Shown: one piece after another, positions 12,393 through 24,589 of the stretch
How the letters are laid out: each line of letters opens with the position of its first letter
Position numbering within the stretch: position 1 is the stretch's first letter
From: Eurosta solidaginis
Taxonomy: Eukaryota; Arthropoda; Insecta; Diptera; Tephritidae
DNA: 64,000 bases
NCBI RefSeq assembly: GCF_040869045.1
Contig: NC_090323.1
Coordinates: forward strand, 176,598,083 to 176,662,082
Direction of reading: 5' to 3'
Notes under the pieces: model-generated
What the model saw: the letters and a program-made list of their open reading frames with translations, nothing else
Database searches by the model: none
What the model was told of the DNA's origin: nothing
Made by a program: the position numbers and the translations under genes

Positions 12393-12542
12393 GGGGAACT
12401 TAACTTTTTATGCCGATATCGAACGGCAGCTGCAAGGAAGATGAAATTTCACTGAGAAGTTTTTATGGCAAAAAATGCTCTGAATATTTGTCAAATGACC
12501 ACAGAGGGGCGACCACGCTTATAATAACACCACGCCGGCCGC
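12393..12542 (-). mobile_element. tRNA-type SINE, internally deleted, reverse
   Basis: On the reverse strand it reads a GCCGGCGTGGTGT head near 12,542, then GTGGTCGCCCCTC, TTGCCATAAAAACTTCTCAG and GCTGCCGTTCGATATCGGCA. This matches the order of the SINE at 48,485 and 11,285 with part of the head-body junction missing. Confidence 0.6.
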
Positions 12543-12544
12543 TG

Positions 12545-13325
12545 GCCACGAGTTCTAGTGTTATTTGATGGCGACATACACTGCGTACTGTGGGGCAGTG
12601 TACTAATTAATCGTTATAATGGGAAAATGAGCGAAAGATAACTTAGTCGCCAGTTAGTATAAAAAGCCTAAAATAGGATAAGAAGGCCGGTAATGATGAA
12701 GTCATGGGACGATGCCAAAGCTCCCGTTAAAATCAAAGAACAGTGAACTGACTGACGGAAACTCCAAATTAGCGCCCGATCCGTTGGTGAATGAGTGACC
12801 AGTTGGCTGGTGTCCAGAACGATAAGTCGAGTTAACTGATGGGGAACATACAAATCAAGGGTTGTAAATGGTTAAATGGTTGGCCGGTGAATGATAGGAC
12901 AATGCATGGTAAATTGGTGCTAAACTTGTTTATAGACATAGAGTGGCGGTACTGGTGAATGGTGGATACTGATATAGGTAGTGGTGGTTCAATTCAAAAT
13001 GTTAACAATAGATGTAGAAACATGGGGCTGGTCAACAGTGGACCGTTGGTCGATTGATGATGAACGGTGGATAGTGGGAGTGAAAGGGAAGAGAAGTATT
13101 GAGAAATTTATTTAGACAATTGGCAGCGCGAGTTGAATTGGAAGTGGGAGTGAAGTGGAGTGGAGTGGAAATAGGAGTGGGAGTTGCATTAAGAAAGGGA
13201 TGTGCAGTGAGAGTGAAGTGGAGTGGGAGTAGTGGTGAAACTCGTAGTGGGTGTGGGAGGGAGAAAAGGAATTCAGAAAATAATTAAGATAAAACGAAGA
13301 AAATATATAAGACGGATGATTGGAA
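12545..13325. other. no gene seen; GTGGA-rich purine tract
   Basis: About 12,950-13,260 is unusually rich in GTGG/GGAGTG words on the forward strand, a degenerate simple-sequence tract. The 62-codon frame at 13,099-13,287 is low-complexity translation of it. Confidence 0.45.
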
Positions 13326-13329
13326 GATA

Positions 13330-13672
13330 TATTTAACTACGGTATAATGAGTAGGCATGCAGAAAAGTTAGGAGTGCCTTATCATCGATGCTGCACGAGT
13401 TGTAAAGAGAATGAGGAGGAGGAAACGGTGGTTCACCTCATCTGCAACTGCTTGGCACTAAGCGCAGTACGGCAGCGCTTTCTGGGTGCTCCATTTCTAC
13501 ATAAACTGGCCAGGTTGTGGAACATGACATCAAGGACCTGATAGCTTTCATCAGGTCCTCAAAATGGTTCGAAGAGGTAAGGTAACGTTGTATTTTGTTG
13601 GTACGACAACGGGCATAATACTACTGGCCTAAGTGTGCCCTCGGGTAGCTACCTCAACCTAACCTAACCTAA
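13330..13672 (+). pseudogene. LOA/I-type retrotransposon C-terminus and 3' tail
   Basis: Translation gives the cysteine-histidine tail typical of these LINEs: CCTSCKENEEEETVVHLICNC, then LARLWN and, after a one-base frame change near 13,525, KDLIAFIRSSKWFEE. A short 3' untranslated segment ends in three CCTAA units at about 13,654-13,670. The fragment is 5'-truncated. It is similar in layout to the better preserved copy ending at 42,675. Confidence 0.75.
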
Positions 13673-13674
13673 CG

Positions 13675-14105
13675 GTATAATAGAGTGGTAGCTGGAAGGA
13701 AAGACAACTTTACAAATGTAGACAAAGCTATTTTCGGGCAGGACAATGTCTTCCGTGTACGCATGGTAAAATTTAAAAATTAAATAACGAACTTGAGGTA
13801 AAATGCTTGCAAGATTGCATTCGCTTTGTGGCTGATGGATTACAGCGAGGAGTTGCTTCTTGTGGTAACAACTAGAAGTGTGCATTCAAGTGTTTCTTTG
13901 AAGCATACCACGACTATTTCAAGATTGGCCAAAATACAGGGCCTATTAACAAATGGAATATTTGTATAGTTAAAGTCATTTAACCTACCTTTGAGATCTG
14001 AAAAGTGCACCAAATAAACTCTTTTCTTTTATCTCCTTTACTACGATCATCGTGTTTATCGTGATTCTGATTAAAAGTTGTTAAAAACTCCAATGAAGTG
14101 ATACC
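13675..14105. other. no gene seen
   Basis: Spacer between a LINE tail and a SINE remnant; nothing recognised. Confidence 0.35.
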
Positions 14106-14220
14106 TCACAGATAAAAAGTTTCACCAACCTGTAGGAAAAATTAAAAGAAGGTCGACGCAAATTGGAAGAGTAGCTCTAAATTCTCTTAGGAGGTGTATC
14201 ACGCATTGCTTTTTTTTATT
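14106..14220 (+). mobile_element. SINE 3' remnant
   Basis: Only the 3' third remains: CC..CCTGTAGGAAAAATTAAA, GACGCAAATTGGAAGAG and GGAGGTGTATCACGC followed by a T-rich tail, matching the SINE family seen elsewhere in the window. Confidence 0.6.
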
Positions 14221-14224
14221 GAAG

Positions 14225-16085
14225 TTGCTCCAAGTAGCATCAATTTGAATTATCAGAGAAGCTGAAATCATTTTCCACTTCGTTCGTTAAACAGAGTGGC
14301 GGGCGCCGTCTTCTTATGTTTCAATAGAAATACAACAATTGCAGTTTGTGCTCAAATCTAAAACATAATTAAACAAAAAGGCTGCAGAAATCTAAATAGT
14401 TACAAAGTTTCCGAGGCAACTTGATTAACAGAAATAATAGCAATGCAGATAGTAAACAGATCTTGGAAGACTTATTCTTAAATTTTTTTTACATATGAAT
14501 CTAAACCCTTTTGAAATTAGAATCCTGCCCAACAATGTGGTTAAAAATTTTGTACGATGAAAATCAATAGAAAGAAATTGAAAAGCGAATAATTTACCAT
14601 TTTTTAATACATATTATTGGAAAATCAGATAAATAAACGCAAAAAAAGAACCAAACACGAAAATTTTGTTGAGATACTGTAAAGAAAGGTGTAAAAATTT
14701 CGAACGAATTGCACAAATACACTTCCACTGATACCCCAAATCTCTGAAGGACGAAGGTCATCAAAGTTTTCTTAATGTCTGTAGTTTTCTTTGATTTTTC
14801 AACTGAATACAGAAAATTGATGAGAAAAAAAGAATAGGTAACATGAAATGTTGTTAGTGCACAAGAGCAGCCAATTTACGGGGGATAACATGTACATACG
14901 TACAAATAAAATGCGAGTACTCAAAGTGAAACTTTCAAGCTTCGTTTTTTTTTAACGTTATATCTACAAGTTTTAACATTCATCAGTGCTTGTGTGCGAG
15001 AAACATTTGCTTTAAATATGAGTTGGTTTACACTGGTCAGGCGAAGCTCATAAATTGCCAAACGAAATGCTAGTGGCATAGCGCTTTAGTTGTGAAAAGG
15101 CAAAGTTTCCAAGGCAAAAATAACAGCAACAGCAATTTTGCAAAAAAGTAACCAAGTGGTTTTTGTGCAAGGTGGTAGCGGACTGATATATTTTTCTGAA
15201 CAAACGTACAACCGTTCTAGTGGCACATAGCGTTAACAGCTGCAACGAGGCTTAGTGCCTCGGGTCGACTGGAGCGAAGACAACACGGCCAAAGTAGTCA
15301 TCAACTGCAGGACGAACAGGCTACCTGATTCCTTATTTGTGCTTCGAAGGGGCTCTAAAAACCACAATAGGGATGTATAGTTGGCGCAAGGGAGTTCAAA
15401 TGGCGGAAGAGACGACAGGCGTACACGTGTTCCATAGTTGCGGAAGAAATAGGGTCTGCGGTATACTGTGCTGATCTGGACATAAACATATACTAGAAGC
15501 TGGCAGAGCAATAACAATAAAAATAACTTTAATTTGCATTTAACAGCTAAACTGGTCAACTGGTCACGAGGTGTCCCTTTGTCCTGGTGTACAGAATATT
15601 GATGCTTCGTGTTGATTCAACATGTTGCTAAAGGTTTACTTGGTGTTTATACTTCAAGAGTGAAAAAGCTATAGAAAAACTAATCATGGGCAGTTGAAGT
15701 GTTTGAATATAATGTTGGGATATGTCACCCTCAGTTTTAAGTGCAAATGAGAAAACCCAGACTTGCCAGAATACTAAGCGAAAATGGTTGATTTTCCGTC
15801 TTAGCAAAATATCATTGATATTCTGTTCTTAGCTCTTATATTATTATACTTTTTTTATTAGAAACCAATTAATTGTATACAAACCTATCCGTACCACCAG
15901 AAAGGGCGTGTATCGGTAAGTATACGTAACATTTATTTTTTATATTATTTTGTTCAAAAAAGGAGAGTAACATACAATTGAAACTTATCAAAATGTAATG
16001 AGATTTCCACCGCTCAGAAAACTAACTTAAATAGACCTACGCCGCAAAACTTGATGATGACCTGACCTATCATTTCTTACTAGGT
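14225..16085. other. no supported gene
   Basis: About 1.9 kb of spacer. A reverse frame at 15,233-15,559 (108 codons) starts with a hydrophobic leucine-rich run that could pass for a signal peptide. It has no other recognisable feature, so I do not call it. The segment 15,880-15,945 shares sequence with the right edge of the repeat at 725-1045. Confidence 0.35.
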
Positions 16086-16089
16086 TTTC

Positions 16090-16200
16090 CTTTTTATTTC
16101 AACATCTACTAATTTGAAGGGGATGCTGGCCATCCTTTGCCAGCTCATCTGCTTTTGTGGTCATCCAAGCGCATACTCCCGGGAGCCTCTTTCAAATTCT
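16090..16200 (-). pseudogene. possible LINE RNase H remnant
   Basis: Reverse-strand translation gives a short TTKADELAKDG segment. This resembles the end of the ribonuclease H domain (GN..ADELA..G) carried by I/LOA-type retrotransposons. The flanks are not readable as a domain, so this is a weak call. Confidence 0.35.
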
Positions 16201-16204
16201 CTTT

Positions 16205-16895
16205 GGTGCTTCTTTGAAATCTAGCACAATTTTAGATATTGTGCTGTTCAAGATTATGACTCTGATGGACGCCTTTCTGTCAGTGTTAAACCTGATGAAA
16301 CTGTAGCTCACAAAATTGTTCTGCAGTATCTGTTCTGCCTTTTTCTCTGGAACAAATATTTCCTAAAGGACACTACAATTAACTTGTCTTCAATCAACTT
16401 GTATAATCTACTTAAAACCATATCAACAGAGTATATCGTCGACCTAACTTAGGTCTCTTGGTGTATATGTGTATCGCATCTTTCGGCTTTTCCACATTTC
16501 TGTGTCGCCCTTCTACCACCATGGTGGCTCTAAGAGCTTCGCAGAAGTGATGGTATTTATGCTCAGTGTTTGATAGCCCTGCAGTACCATAGGTGAAGGG
16601 ACTCTGCTCAAGCTGTTTCGAGGCATAAAGCTAAGTTCCGTTTACAAATGCCATGATCATTAAGTCGACAGACACGGTGTGCAGGATGGCATACAGTGTG
16701 AATTCTCTACTTAAATTGATAACAGGTAGTCTGCATACGAGCTCTAGTGCCATAAGGTAGTAGTTTTTTTTTTATTTGGCTGTCCACCAAAAAAAGGACT
16801 CCATCGTAAAATATAGACTTTGACTGCTTTTTTCGCCTTATTGTCCGAGAAATTTTTCTTTGATCATTCTTCCTGTTGGCAGTTCAAGCCCCTCT
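16205..16895. other. no gene seen
   Basis: Spacer between two LINE remnants with no recognisable domain or RNA. Confidence 0.3.
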
Positions 16896-16897
16896 AA

Positions 16898-17060
16898 CTT
16901 ACCTAATTGGCGCTTAACCGTTTAAACAACTTCGGCCGTCCAACGAGTATTCTTCGCTCTGGCAACTGCCGTCACACCAAGGAAATTTAAATAGTTTCCA
17001 CCTAGTCGCTCCAGAAGAGTAGGAGCCGCTCTCTTCTTCTGCTTCCATATGCAAGTTCCG
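16898..17060 (-). pseudogene. 3' end of the RTE/Jockey-like LINE
   Basis: Contains the shared tail ACCTAATTGGCGCTTAACCG followed by TTTAAAC. Complementary traces of the C-terminal arginine- and tryptophan-rich region also occur in the copy at 5,986-6,200 (CACACCAAGGAAATTTAAAT, then CACCTAGTCGCTCC). It is heavily 5'-truncated, in the same orientation as the other copies. Confidence 0.65.
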
Positions 17061-17064
17061 ATAC

Positions 17065-17485
17065 GACATTTTGCTTCTATTTATTTTTATAAAAAGGCAT
17101 TTCACTTTCCTTTTTAGCTTAGAACATGCATGTCCCAACTCCCATTAACGGCTCTTACCAAGCTCTTAAATTTTGGATTTTTCATGAGTAAAAGTCACCA
17201 TTAGAAGAATGTTTCTTGTAAAACGAGGGTTTTTTTTCATATATTAATTAAGGTCAAAACTAAGATTTAGTTCTAAACCTAAGAAAAACATTCAAGTTTT
17301 GAAAGTCATACTTTAACATTTTTTACTTAAGGATATGGTGATAGTTTCTGTACGTAATCATACAATTGTATGCCATCAGAAGGTATATTTAAGTGGATGT
17401 AATTTATTTTGCCTGAAAATAGTAAAAATTGGTTTTTCGCTTACACGTGTATGTAGTTGAGCCAACCTCTTCGCTGTAATTTTTA
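17065..17485. other. no gene seen
   Basis: A+T-rich spacer before repeat copy B; nothing recognised. Confidence 0.3.
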
Positions 17486-19175
17486 TACTCAGCTGAGAAG
17501 AGCTCACAGAGTATATCAACTTTGTTCGCATAACTGTAATCCGTACCGGCATAAACCAATCGAGATAGATATAGACTTCAATATATCAAAATGATCTGGG
17601 TAAAAAAAGAAATTCATTTAGCCATGTCCGTCCGTCCGTCTGTCCGTCCATCTGTCCGTCCGTCTGTAAACACGATAACTTGAGTAAATTTTGAGGTATC
17701 TTGATGAAATTCGGTATGTATGTTCCTGGGCGCTCATCTCAGATCGCTATTTAAAATGAACGAAATCGGACTACAACCACGCCCACTTTTTCGATATCGA
17801 TAATTACGAAAAACCGAAAAAGTGCGATAATTCATTACCAAAGACGGATAAAGCGATGCAACTTGGTAGGTGCGTTGACGTTATGACGCAAAATAGAAAA
17901 TTAGAAAAAAATTGGACAATGGGCGCGTCACCGCCCACTTTTAAAAGAAGGTAATTTAAAAGTTTTGCAAGCTGTAATTTGGCAGTCGTTGAAGATATTA
18001 TGATGAAATTTGGTAGGAGCGTTACTCCTATTACTATATGTGTGCTAGATATCAATTAGCGAAATCGGATGACAAACACGCCCACTTTTCAAAAAAAATT
18101 TTTTTTTAAGTCAAATTTTACAACATAAAAGTAAATTATGTCAACATTTGACTCCAGTACTGATATGGTGCAACAAAATACAAAGATTAAAGAAAATTTC
18201 AAAAATGGGCGTAACACCGCCCTTTTTCGTCTAGAATACTTTTAATGCCATAAGTCGAACAAAAATTTACCAATCCTTGTGAAATTTGGTAGGGACATAG
18301 ATTCTATGATGGTAACTGTTTTCTGTGAAAATGGGCGAAATCGGTTGAAGCCACGCCCAGTTTTTATACACAGTCGACCGTCTGTCCTTCCGCTCGGCCG
18401 CTAACACGATAACTTGAACAAACAAAAATCGACATAACTTTACTGAACTTAGTTCACGTACTTATCTGAAGTCACTTTATTTTGGTATAAAATATGACCG
18501 AAATCCGACTATGACCACGCCCGCTTTTCCGATATCGAAAATTACGAAAAATGAAAAAAAAATTCCATAATTCTGTACCAAATATGACAAAAGAGATGAA
18601 ACATGGTAATTTGATTGGTTTATTGATGCAAAATAAAACTTTAGAAAAAAATTTGTAAAATGGGTGTGACACCTACAATATTAAGTAGAAGAAAATGAAA
18701 AAGTTCTGGAGGGCGAAATCAAAAGCCCTTGGAATCTTGGCAGGAATACTGTTTGTGGTATGACATATGTAAATAAATTAGCGGTACCCGACAGAAGATG
18801 TTCCGGGTCACCCTGTTCCACATTTGGTCGATATCTCGAAAACGCCTTCACATATACAACTAAGGGCTACTCCCTTTTAAAACCCTCATTAATACTTTTA
18901 ATTTGATACCCATATCGTACAAACACATTCTAGAGTCACCCCTGTTCCACTCTTATTGCGATATCTCGAAAAGGCGTCCAACTATAGAACTATGGCCCAC
19001 TCCCTTTTAAAATACTCTTTAATACCTTCCATTTGAAACCCATGTCATACAAATACATTCCAGCGTTACCTTAGGTTTATTTTGCTAAATGGTGATTTTT
19101 CCTTATTTTGTCTCCAAAGCTCTCAGCTGAGTATGTAATGTTCGGTTACACCCGAACTTAGCCTTCCATAATTGT
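17486..19175 (+). mobile_element. CACGCCC-box repeat, copy B (most complete)
   Basis: About 1.69 kb, uninterrupted, from ATACTCAGCTGAGAAGAGC to CAGCTGAGTATGTAATGTTC and the ..CCTTCC edge. It holds a (GTCC)n run at about 17,625-17,665 and the palindrome TTTTCGATATCGA at 17,788. GC boxes lie near 17,778, 17,930, 18,077, 18,210, 18,351, 18,515 and 18,661. No open frame is conserved between copies. This is the reference copy for judging insertions in A, D, E and F. Confidence 0.8.
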
Positions 19176-19383
19176 TTTCTTTATTTTTTTTTTTTTTTTG
19201 TATTACCTGCTTGAACAGTGACTTAAACTAATAGTTGATCAAGTTTGTGATCTTTGTAAATATCAATTAAATCCCACTAAAATTTGTGAAAGTTTATATA
19301 TTTTATATATATATATATATTTTTTGTTCAAACAAAAATAATAAACAAAATACATTCACATAACCGGCTGTACAAAAATTGTA

Positions 19384-19967
19384 CAGCAGTGAACAGGAAA
19401 ATGACAATGACAGTAAAATTTATTCGATATTTAGTAAAAGAAGAATTTCTGAGAATTTCTTATTTCAAACCATGCAAACCAATCTCAAATCATCTCCGAA
19501 AATTTCTATCGATCTTTTCATTTAGATTTCTCAAAATTTTTTCCATTATTCACCTTTGTGGTCTAAAAAAAATTACTAGTAATCAATGTTTCGAAAGTCG
19601 CCATTATTTTGGATAGTTTTTTTTTTGTTTTTTTTTTCTGTTTTTTTTTTTTTTTGTTTTTGTTGAAGTATGTTTTATAGGGAAGAAAATCTAAACCCCC
19701 CTTCAAAAAAAAAAAAACTGTCAAAATTCAATGCGAACTTTGAGACACCTATTAATGGTAATTTGTTAGACTAAAAGTTCCTTGGTCAACAAAACTGCAA
19801 AGTCGTGAAAATTTTGATTTTCGATAACATTTTTGAGATTATTTTGCATAGCTTTAAATACAAAATTCATAGTTTTTTTTCATCATAAGATCTAATATTA
19901 AATTAAGATGAATTTGGCTGAGGAAGTTTGAAAAACATTGATAATTGAATTTTAGTGTTCGCTGCTG
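19384..19967. mobile_element. Tc1/mariner-type MITE (TA target)
   Basis: Begins CAGCAGTGAACA after TA (19382-19383) and ends TGTTCGCTGCTG before TA (19968-19969), giving an inverted-repeat pair next to TA dinucleotides. The right half (about 19,681-19,967) is recognisably related to 48,972-49,300. It has no transposase. The 75-codon frame at 19,389-19,616 is not supported as a protein. Confidence 0.75.
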
Positions 19968-19969
19968 TA

Positions 19970-21374
19970 TTAATGAATTTACATATAAAGATATATATAT
20001 GTATAAACTTACATATATTAATTAATATTTGATGGTTTCCCTTGGTGGCAAATCCATTTTAAATATATTTTTTTCCTACATAAAATTTTATTTAGAGTTT
20101 GTGTGTTTCTTTTTCATTTTAATAAAAATTTCTTACAATAAAATATTTCAACTCGGTCCATTTCTTGTGTTGTGTAAAATCTTTGAAATATAGCGTACAT
20201 AAATACTTGCAGGTGAATTGTTTTCAATGTTTTCATATATATATATATATATAAAGTGGAGTATGCATTATTGCAGCTAGACATACTGAACTAAATAAGG
20301 TTCATCATAATTCAAGTCCATTAAGTTTAACCGACATAAATACACTTCATAGCTATACTCAGAATCAACAACAGACTTTTATCCTTAAGCTAGGCCAAGG
20401 TAAAAGATTTTTCATACATACATACATACAAACATACATACATGAATATAAATATGTACATACCTGCAAAGCATATCCGTAGCCGTAGCACAAGCATTCA
20501 ATAAACAAATTCTAAAAGCAGTGCATTTGCTACGTTTTGCAAAGCTTTCACTATGTACGTAGGTATACATATTTTTTTGATATGTATGTATAAACTTTTT
20601 TGTGAGCAATTTCATAGTGCTAGAGTTCGCCCAGTTGTTGAAATTCAACAACTGTAGTGGTCACTAAGTATACCTACAACAATAATACAACATAATCTTT
20701 CTTTTCTTTCTCTATTTTGGTTTATTTTATTTTATTCTATTTTTTAAATTTATTTTTATTTAATTTAATTTTATATTTTTTATTTTATTTCATTTTATTT
20801 TATTTTAATTATTTTTATTTTTTTTTACTGTTTATTATATTTTATTTTATTGATTTTATTTTATCCAATTTTATTTTATTTTGTTTTATGTTTTATTATT
20901 TTGTTTTATTTCTTATTATTTTATTTTACTTTGTTTATTTTATTGTATATAATTTTATATGAGTTAATTTTTTCTATAATGTTACAACAAACGAAAACGT
21001 AAATACATAAATCTCGTCCTTATCGCGTCACCTTTGTTTATCAGACATGAAAGTTACACATTTGATCATATTTGTTCTCTCTGGCTCTGTATTTCCAAGA
21101 AAAGAGCAGCGTTTACGCATCTCTGAATTCTCCTTCATATGATCAGGCGCGTTTAGTTAAGTGCGTGGTGTTTTTGATCACTAAAAAAAGCAAAGCAGTA
21201 ACCTCTTACTGAGAAAATACTACCTTTTTATATACTGATGATGTTGATGATGGTGGCTGATGAATTTTGCTACATTAAGAAACTCAAATAATTTTTTTTT
21301 TTCAGTGTATGGAATTCATTTTTCTTTTATTTATGTTAAAGCTCATTCAATTTTATTAAATATAGCTTAATTAG
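19970..21374. repeat. simple-sequence-rich spacer
   Basis: No gene is visible. Tracts include (TA)n near 20,235-20,252, CATA repeats at about 20,414-20,446, and a long T-rich TTTTA/TTTTAT block at about 20,717-20,955 whose forward translation is low-complexity F/Y/L. Confidence 0.7.
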
Positions 21375-22183
21375 TTTTAAACATAATGGACTTTAATTCT
21401 GTCATAACAAGTCGGGCTATGTGAGGAGCTGCACCATCTTGCTGAAACCACACAGAGTTGAAAGAAATTCTCATTCGGCGTAATTCTGGATAGAAAAACT
21501 CTCAACATGCTCAAGTAACGGTCTCCAGTAACGGTAACGGTGTGACCGTTTTCTTCGAAGAAGTAGGGCCCGATAATGCAGCGTGATGAAACTGCACTCC
21601 ACACTGTGACATGAAGTGGATGCAATTCCGTCTCATGGAGTATCTGTGGGTTGGAAGCACTCCATATTCGCCAATTCTGTTTGTTTATGTTGCCGTTTAA
21701 ATCAAAATGGGCCTCGTCAGACATGAAAAGACTGTTCTTCATGTTTCCATCCTCTTCCACCATTTGAAGCATCTTCTGGCAAAATTCCAAGCGAATTGGC
21801 AAGTCTGCAGCGTTCAGTTTGTTGGCCATTTGAATTTTATATGGGAACAAGTCCAAATCTTTTTGCATAATTGACTGTAATGACTGTCTGCTTACACCCA
21901 TTTGAGCAGATAAACTTCTTGTCGAAACCCGTGGATTGTTTTGTATGGAAGCAGCTACAGCAGCGATTGTTTCCTCCGTTCGAACTGAAGGGTTTCGATG
22001 GTAAGGTCTTCTGTTGACTGCCCCATGCTAGGCAAAATTGTTTGAAAGTCACATTATGGTCCATCTGCTCGGAAGATTGTCGCCAAACGTGCGCCTATAC
22101 TCTCTTTGAACCGAAACTACGGACTCCAGTGCGTGATAGCGGCGGACAATCCAAATTCTTGTTTCAGTGTCCCAGTTATCCAT
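21375..22183 (-). pseudogene. mariner-superfamily transposase, broken
   Basis: Reverse strand, start ATG at 22183-22181 (MDNWDTE). An N-terminal helix-turn-helix-like region is followed by RRPYHRNPSVRTEE, which leads to the second DNA-binding helix. The first catalytic aspartate lies in SDEAHFDLNG. The second is in QQDGAAPH, reached only after a one-base frame change near 21,445. Two in-frame stops lie in the N-terminal third (near 22,050 and 22,030). The protein ends shortly after the second catalytic block, so the third catalytic residue is missing. In the family this enzyme cuts and pastes the element at TA; this copy cannot do so. Confidence 0.85.
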
Positions 22184-22308
22184 TTTTGTTAAATGTAAAA
22201 GTAAATCTGCAAAATAAAAAAAAATTAACCAGATTCATTAAATAGAAAAAAAGTTATTTAATTTTTTTTTGGTAGCGGCTTTCATCAGCCAGGGCATTTG
22301 CTTTAAAG

Positions 22309-23128
22309 CAGTGGTCGGCGCGCCATAGCTCAATTGAGCCAGACTTGCTTCACACATATTCTTATTCTCCATCGTTCAGTCGTTGCCGAGACAGCAATGA
22401 ATAAACACTGCGCACGGCTGTCGCGCAAATGTAAAGATTTCCTGCGAGAAATATGTTATTATATAATATGAGGAAACGCAATTAGTTAGACGGCCTCTCC
22501 ACAACTAACTCGTCTTCCAAACATGTTAAGGTTTGGGTTTCTACCTATTAGGATTTGTTTTGAGTAATAACATTTAAATCAATGTGAGTTTTTTTGTCAA
22601 TTATTTAAACTAAAGTTGTAGAAATTTCATTCTGCACTCACTTTTTCTGAGCCAAAACAAAACCGAAAAAGTTGAACCTCTTCTCTGTTAAAAATTGTTA
22701 TAGAATGTTTAAAGTAACTTAGCGAAATAGTAAAAAACTTAACCTGAATGCATCTTTATGCTTTTCGTTTTTAAAGAGCCACAAATCGTTTAAACATTTC
22801 GTGCTTCGGCGCTTGCATTAGTTTTGGATACCCGATCTTTTATGCGAGTGATCGCCGCTATTTGCAGTGTTAAGCCGCTTTGATAAACCAAGTTTCATGT
22901 AACAATATCGGTTACCCTTCGAATCGATTACAACTTGGTGACTAAAGTGACAAGGGAATATTTCAAACTATTTCTGAATCAGAAATCTAATTTTCCAAAA
23001 ATTTTCATGTAACTTTTTCTAATAAATTCACCATCTGCATGTTGCAGTTTTAACTTTTATTTCCTGCAGGTATGCTCGTGCTCTCGCACTCACTAACACA
23101 CTTATATTTAAATTTTTGCCGACCCCCG
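22309..23128. mobile_element. hAT-like MITE
   Basis: Ends are CAGTGGTCGGC on the left and GCCGACCCCCG on the right, an 11-bp terminal inverted repeat with two mismatches. They are flanked by CTTTAAAG (22301-22308) and CTTTAAGC (23129-23136), an 8-bp target duplication with two differences. Both the size of the duplication and the CAG.GGTCGGC-type end fit hAT elements. It has no transposase and no open frame. Confidence 0.65.
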
Positions 23129-23361
23129 CTTTAAGCCGGAGTCATTGGGCCGTATGTCGTATCGCTGTATCCGTATCCCTAACGTAATCAGCTGTTTATC
23201 GTTACGACGGTAAACCAAAACCCAATTGGTTGGCTATGATACGGTTACGACCTTAGCGGCACCAATAATCGATTGCATTGATTCTCATAAAGTTGGTCGA
23301 ATCAGCTGTTAAAAGGTTACCGATACGGTTACCGATAAAGCTCCAATGTCTCCAGCTTTAA
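23129..23361. mobile_element. short TIR element hosting the hAT insertion
   Basis: CTTTAAGCCGGAGTCATTGG at the left pairs imperfectly with CCAATGTCTCCAGCTTTAAAG at the right. The interior is rich in CGTATC, GGTTACCGATACG and GTAACG words. Its left end is exactly where the hAT-like MITE sits. It is non-coding. Confidence 0.6.
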
Positions 23362-23364
23362 AGT

Positions 23365-24585
23365 CCACCATACAGTCACACGTATAAAAATTGTTTTGGC
23401 TTATGTAGTTGTACTATTTAAAAATTGAGATTTTACCGCTATATATAACACAAATGTTTATACCCTAAAATTATAATTTGGTCGCAAAGGGGCGCGGAAA
23501 TTTCAACTTACCCATTTATATAATATATATGTATTTAAAAAGAAAATTTTTTTAAATTTTACTCGGAAACATTCTTATTAAAACACTTGTTCACAGAAAA
23601 TTTAATCCATTCAAAATTTATTGTCTGAAATTTATTTGGTGTAAATTATAAGCAATAGAATAATACTTCGCTTCATGCATATCATTGTTGATGACTAAAT
23701 TTTTTTTATGACCTGCTAGGAAAATGGATATTTAATACCTGTAAATGTAAAAGAATTTGTAAAACATTAGCTTATAATGAATTAAGTCGAGCATAAACAA
23801 TAAATTTGTAATAAATAAGAATTCAGCTACATATGAATACTCTACGCACGTATATTAGAAGCAACTTTTGGAACTATATAAAAAAAGATTCACCTTGAAA
23901 GCGTTAATTTCCAAAAATGAGGCGTACATCAATAATCTTGTAGCACTAGCGAGTTCTAGAAAAGATGAGTAAGTACCGGTTTGCTACCAGCTCCCGCCTC
24001 CCTACCGCCAAGTCATCGCTTCTTATTGGTTTCTTATCGGCTTGTTATTGACGGCTTACATATGTACATACATATATGCCATTTCGTAACAAACCAACGA
24101 GTCATGGTCAACAAATCATAAATACGCATATAGCAAACTAGTAACACTCTGAAAATAAATCACAAACTTTTCGTTAGAAAATCGAAAACTGCCCGCCTAC
24201 ACATCAATACCTTTTAGATAGATAGTTGATAACTCTTCGATTATAAATCCATATTTTTTCATTAACAAATCGAGATCTTTCTGATAAATCACTGATAACT
24301 TTTCGATAACACGCCAGTAGCACAACTTGATAGTAAAACGATAAATTTTCGACAAAATTTCCATAAACAAGTCGATACCCTGTGCTTATACTCAGAAAAA
24401 AAGATTTATTCAAAGTGAGGAAATCATTCCCTAAACAAATTCTCTATAAATTGGGGAAAATTTCAAAGCAAAGAGTAGGAATTTTTAATAATATAAAACT
24501 TTTCATCAATATGAGGGACATTTTTCCTTTTCGTTAACAAGAAAGTTAAGACAGGCGAGCGGATAAACGTAATCAGTAAAGTAAC
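23365..24585. other. no gene seen; CGATA-bearing tract at the end
   Basis: A+T-rich spacer. About 24,180-24,380 has repeated TCGATAAC/GATAAATTTTCGA text resembling the CGATA-rich blocks at 46,080 and 61,095. Confidence 0.4.
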
Positions 24586-24589
24586 CCTG

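Noticed and set aside
15233..15559. Reverse 108-codon frame with a leucine-rich start resembling a signal peptide
   Set aside because: No other domain, no repeat copy and no supporting splice or promoter signals; A+T-rich DNA yields such frames by chance.
20717..20962. Forward 81-codon F/Y/L-rich frame
   Set aside because: Translation of a T-rich simple repeat.
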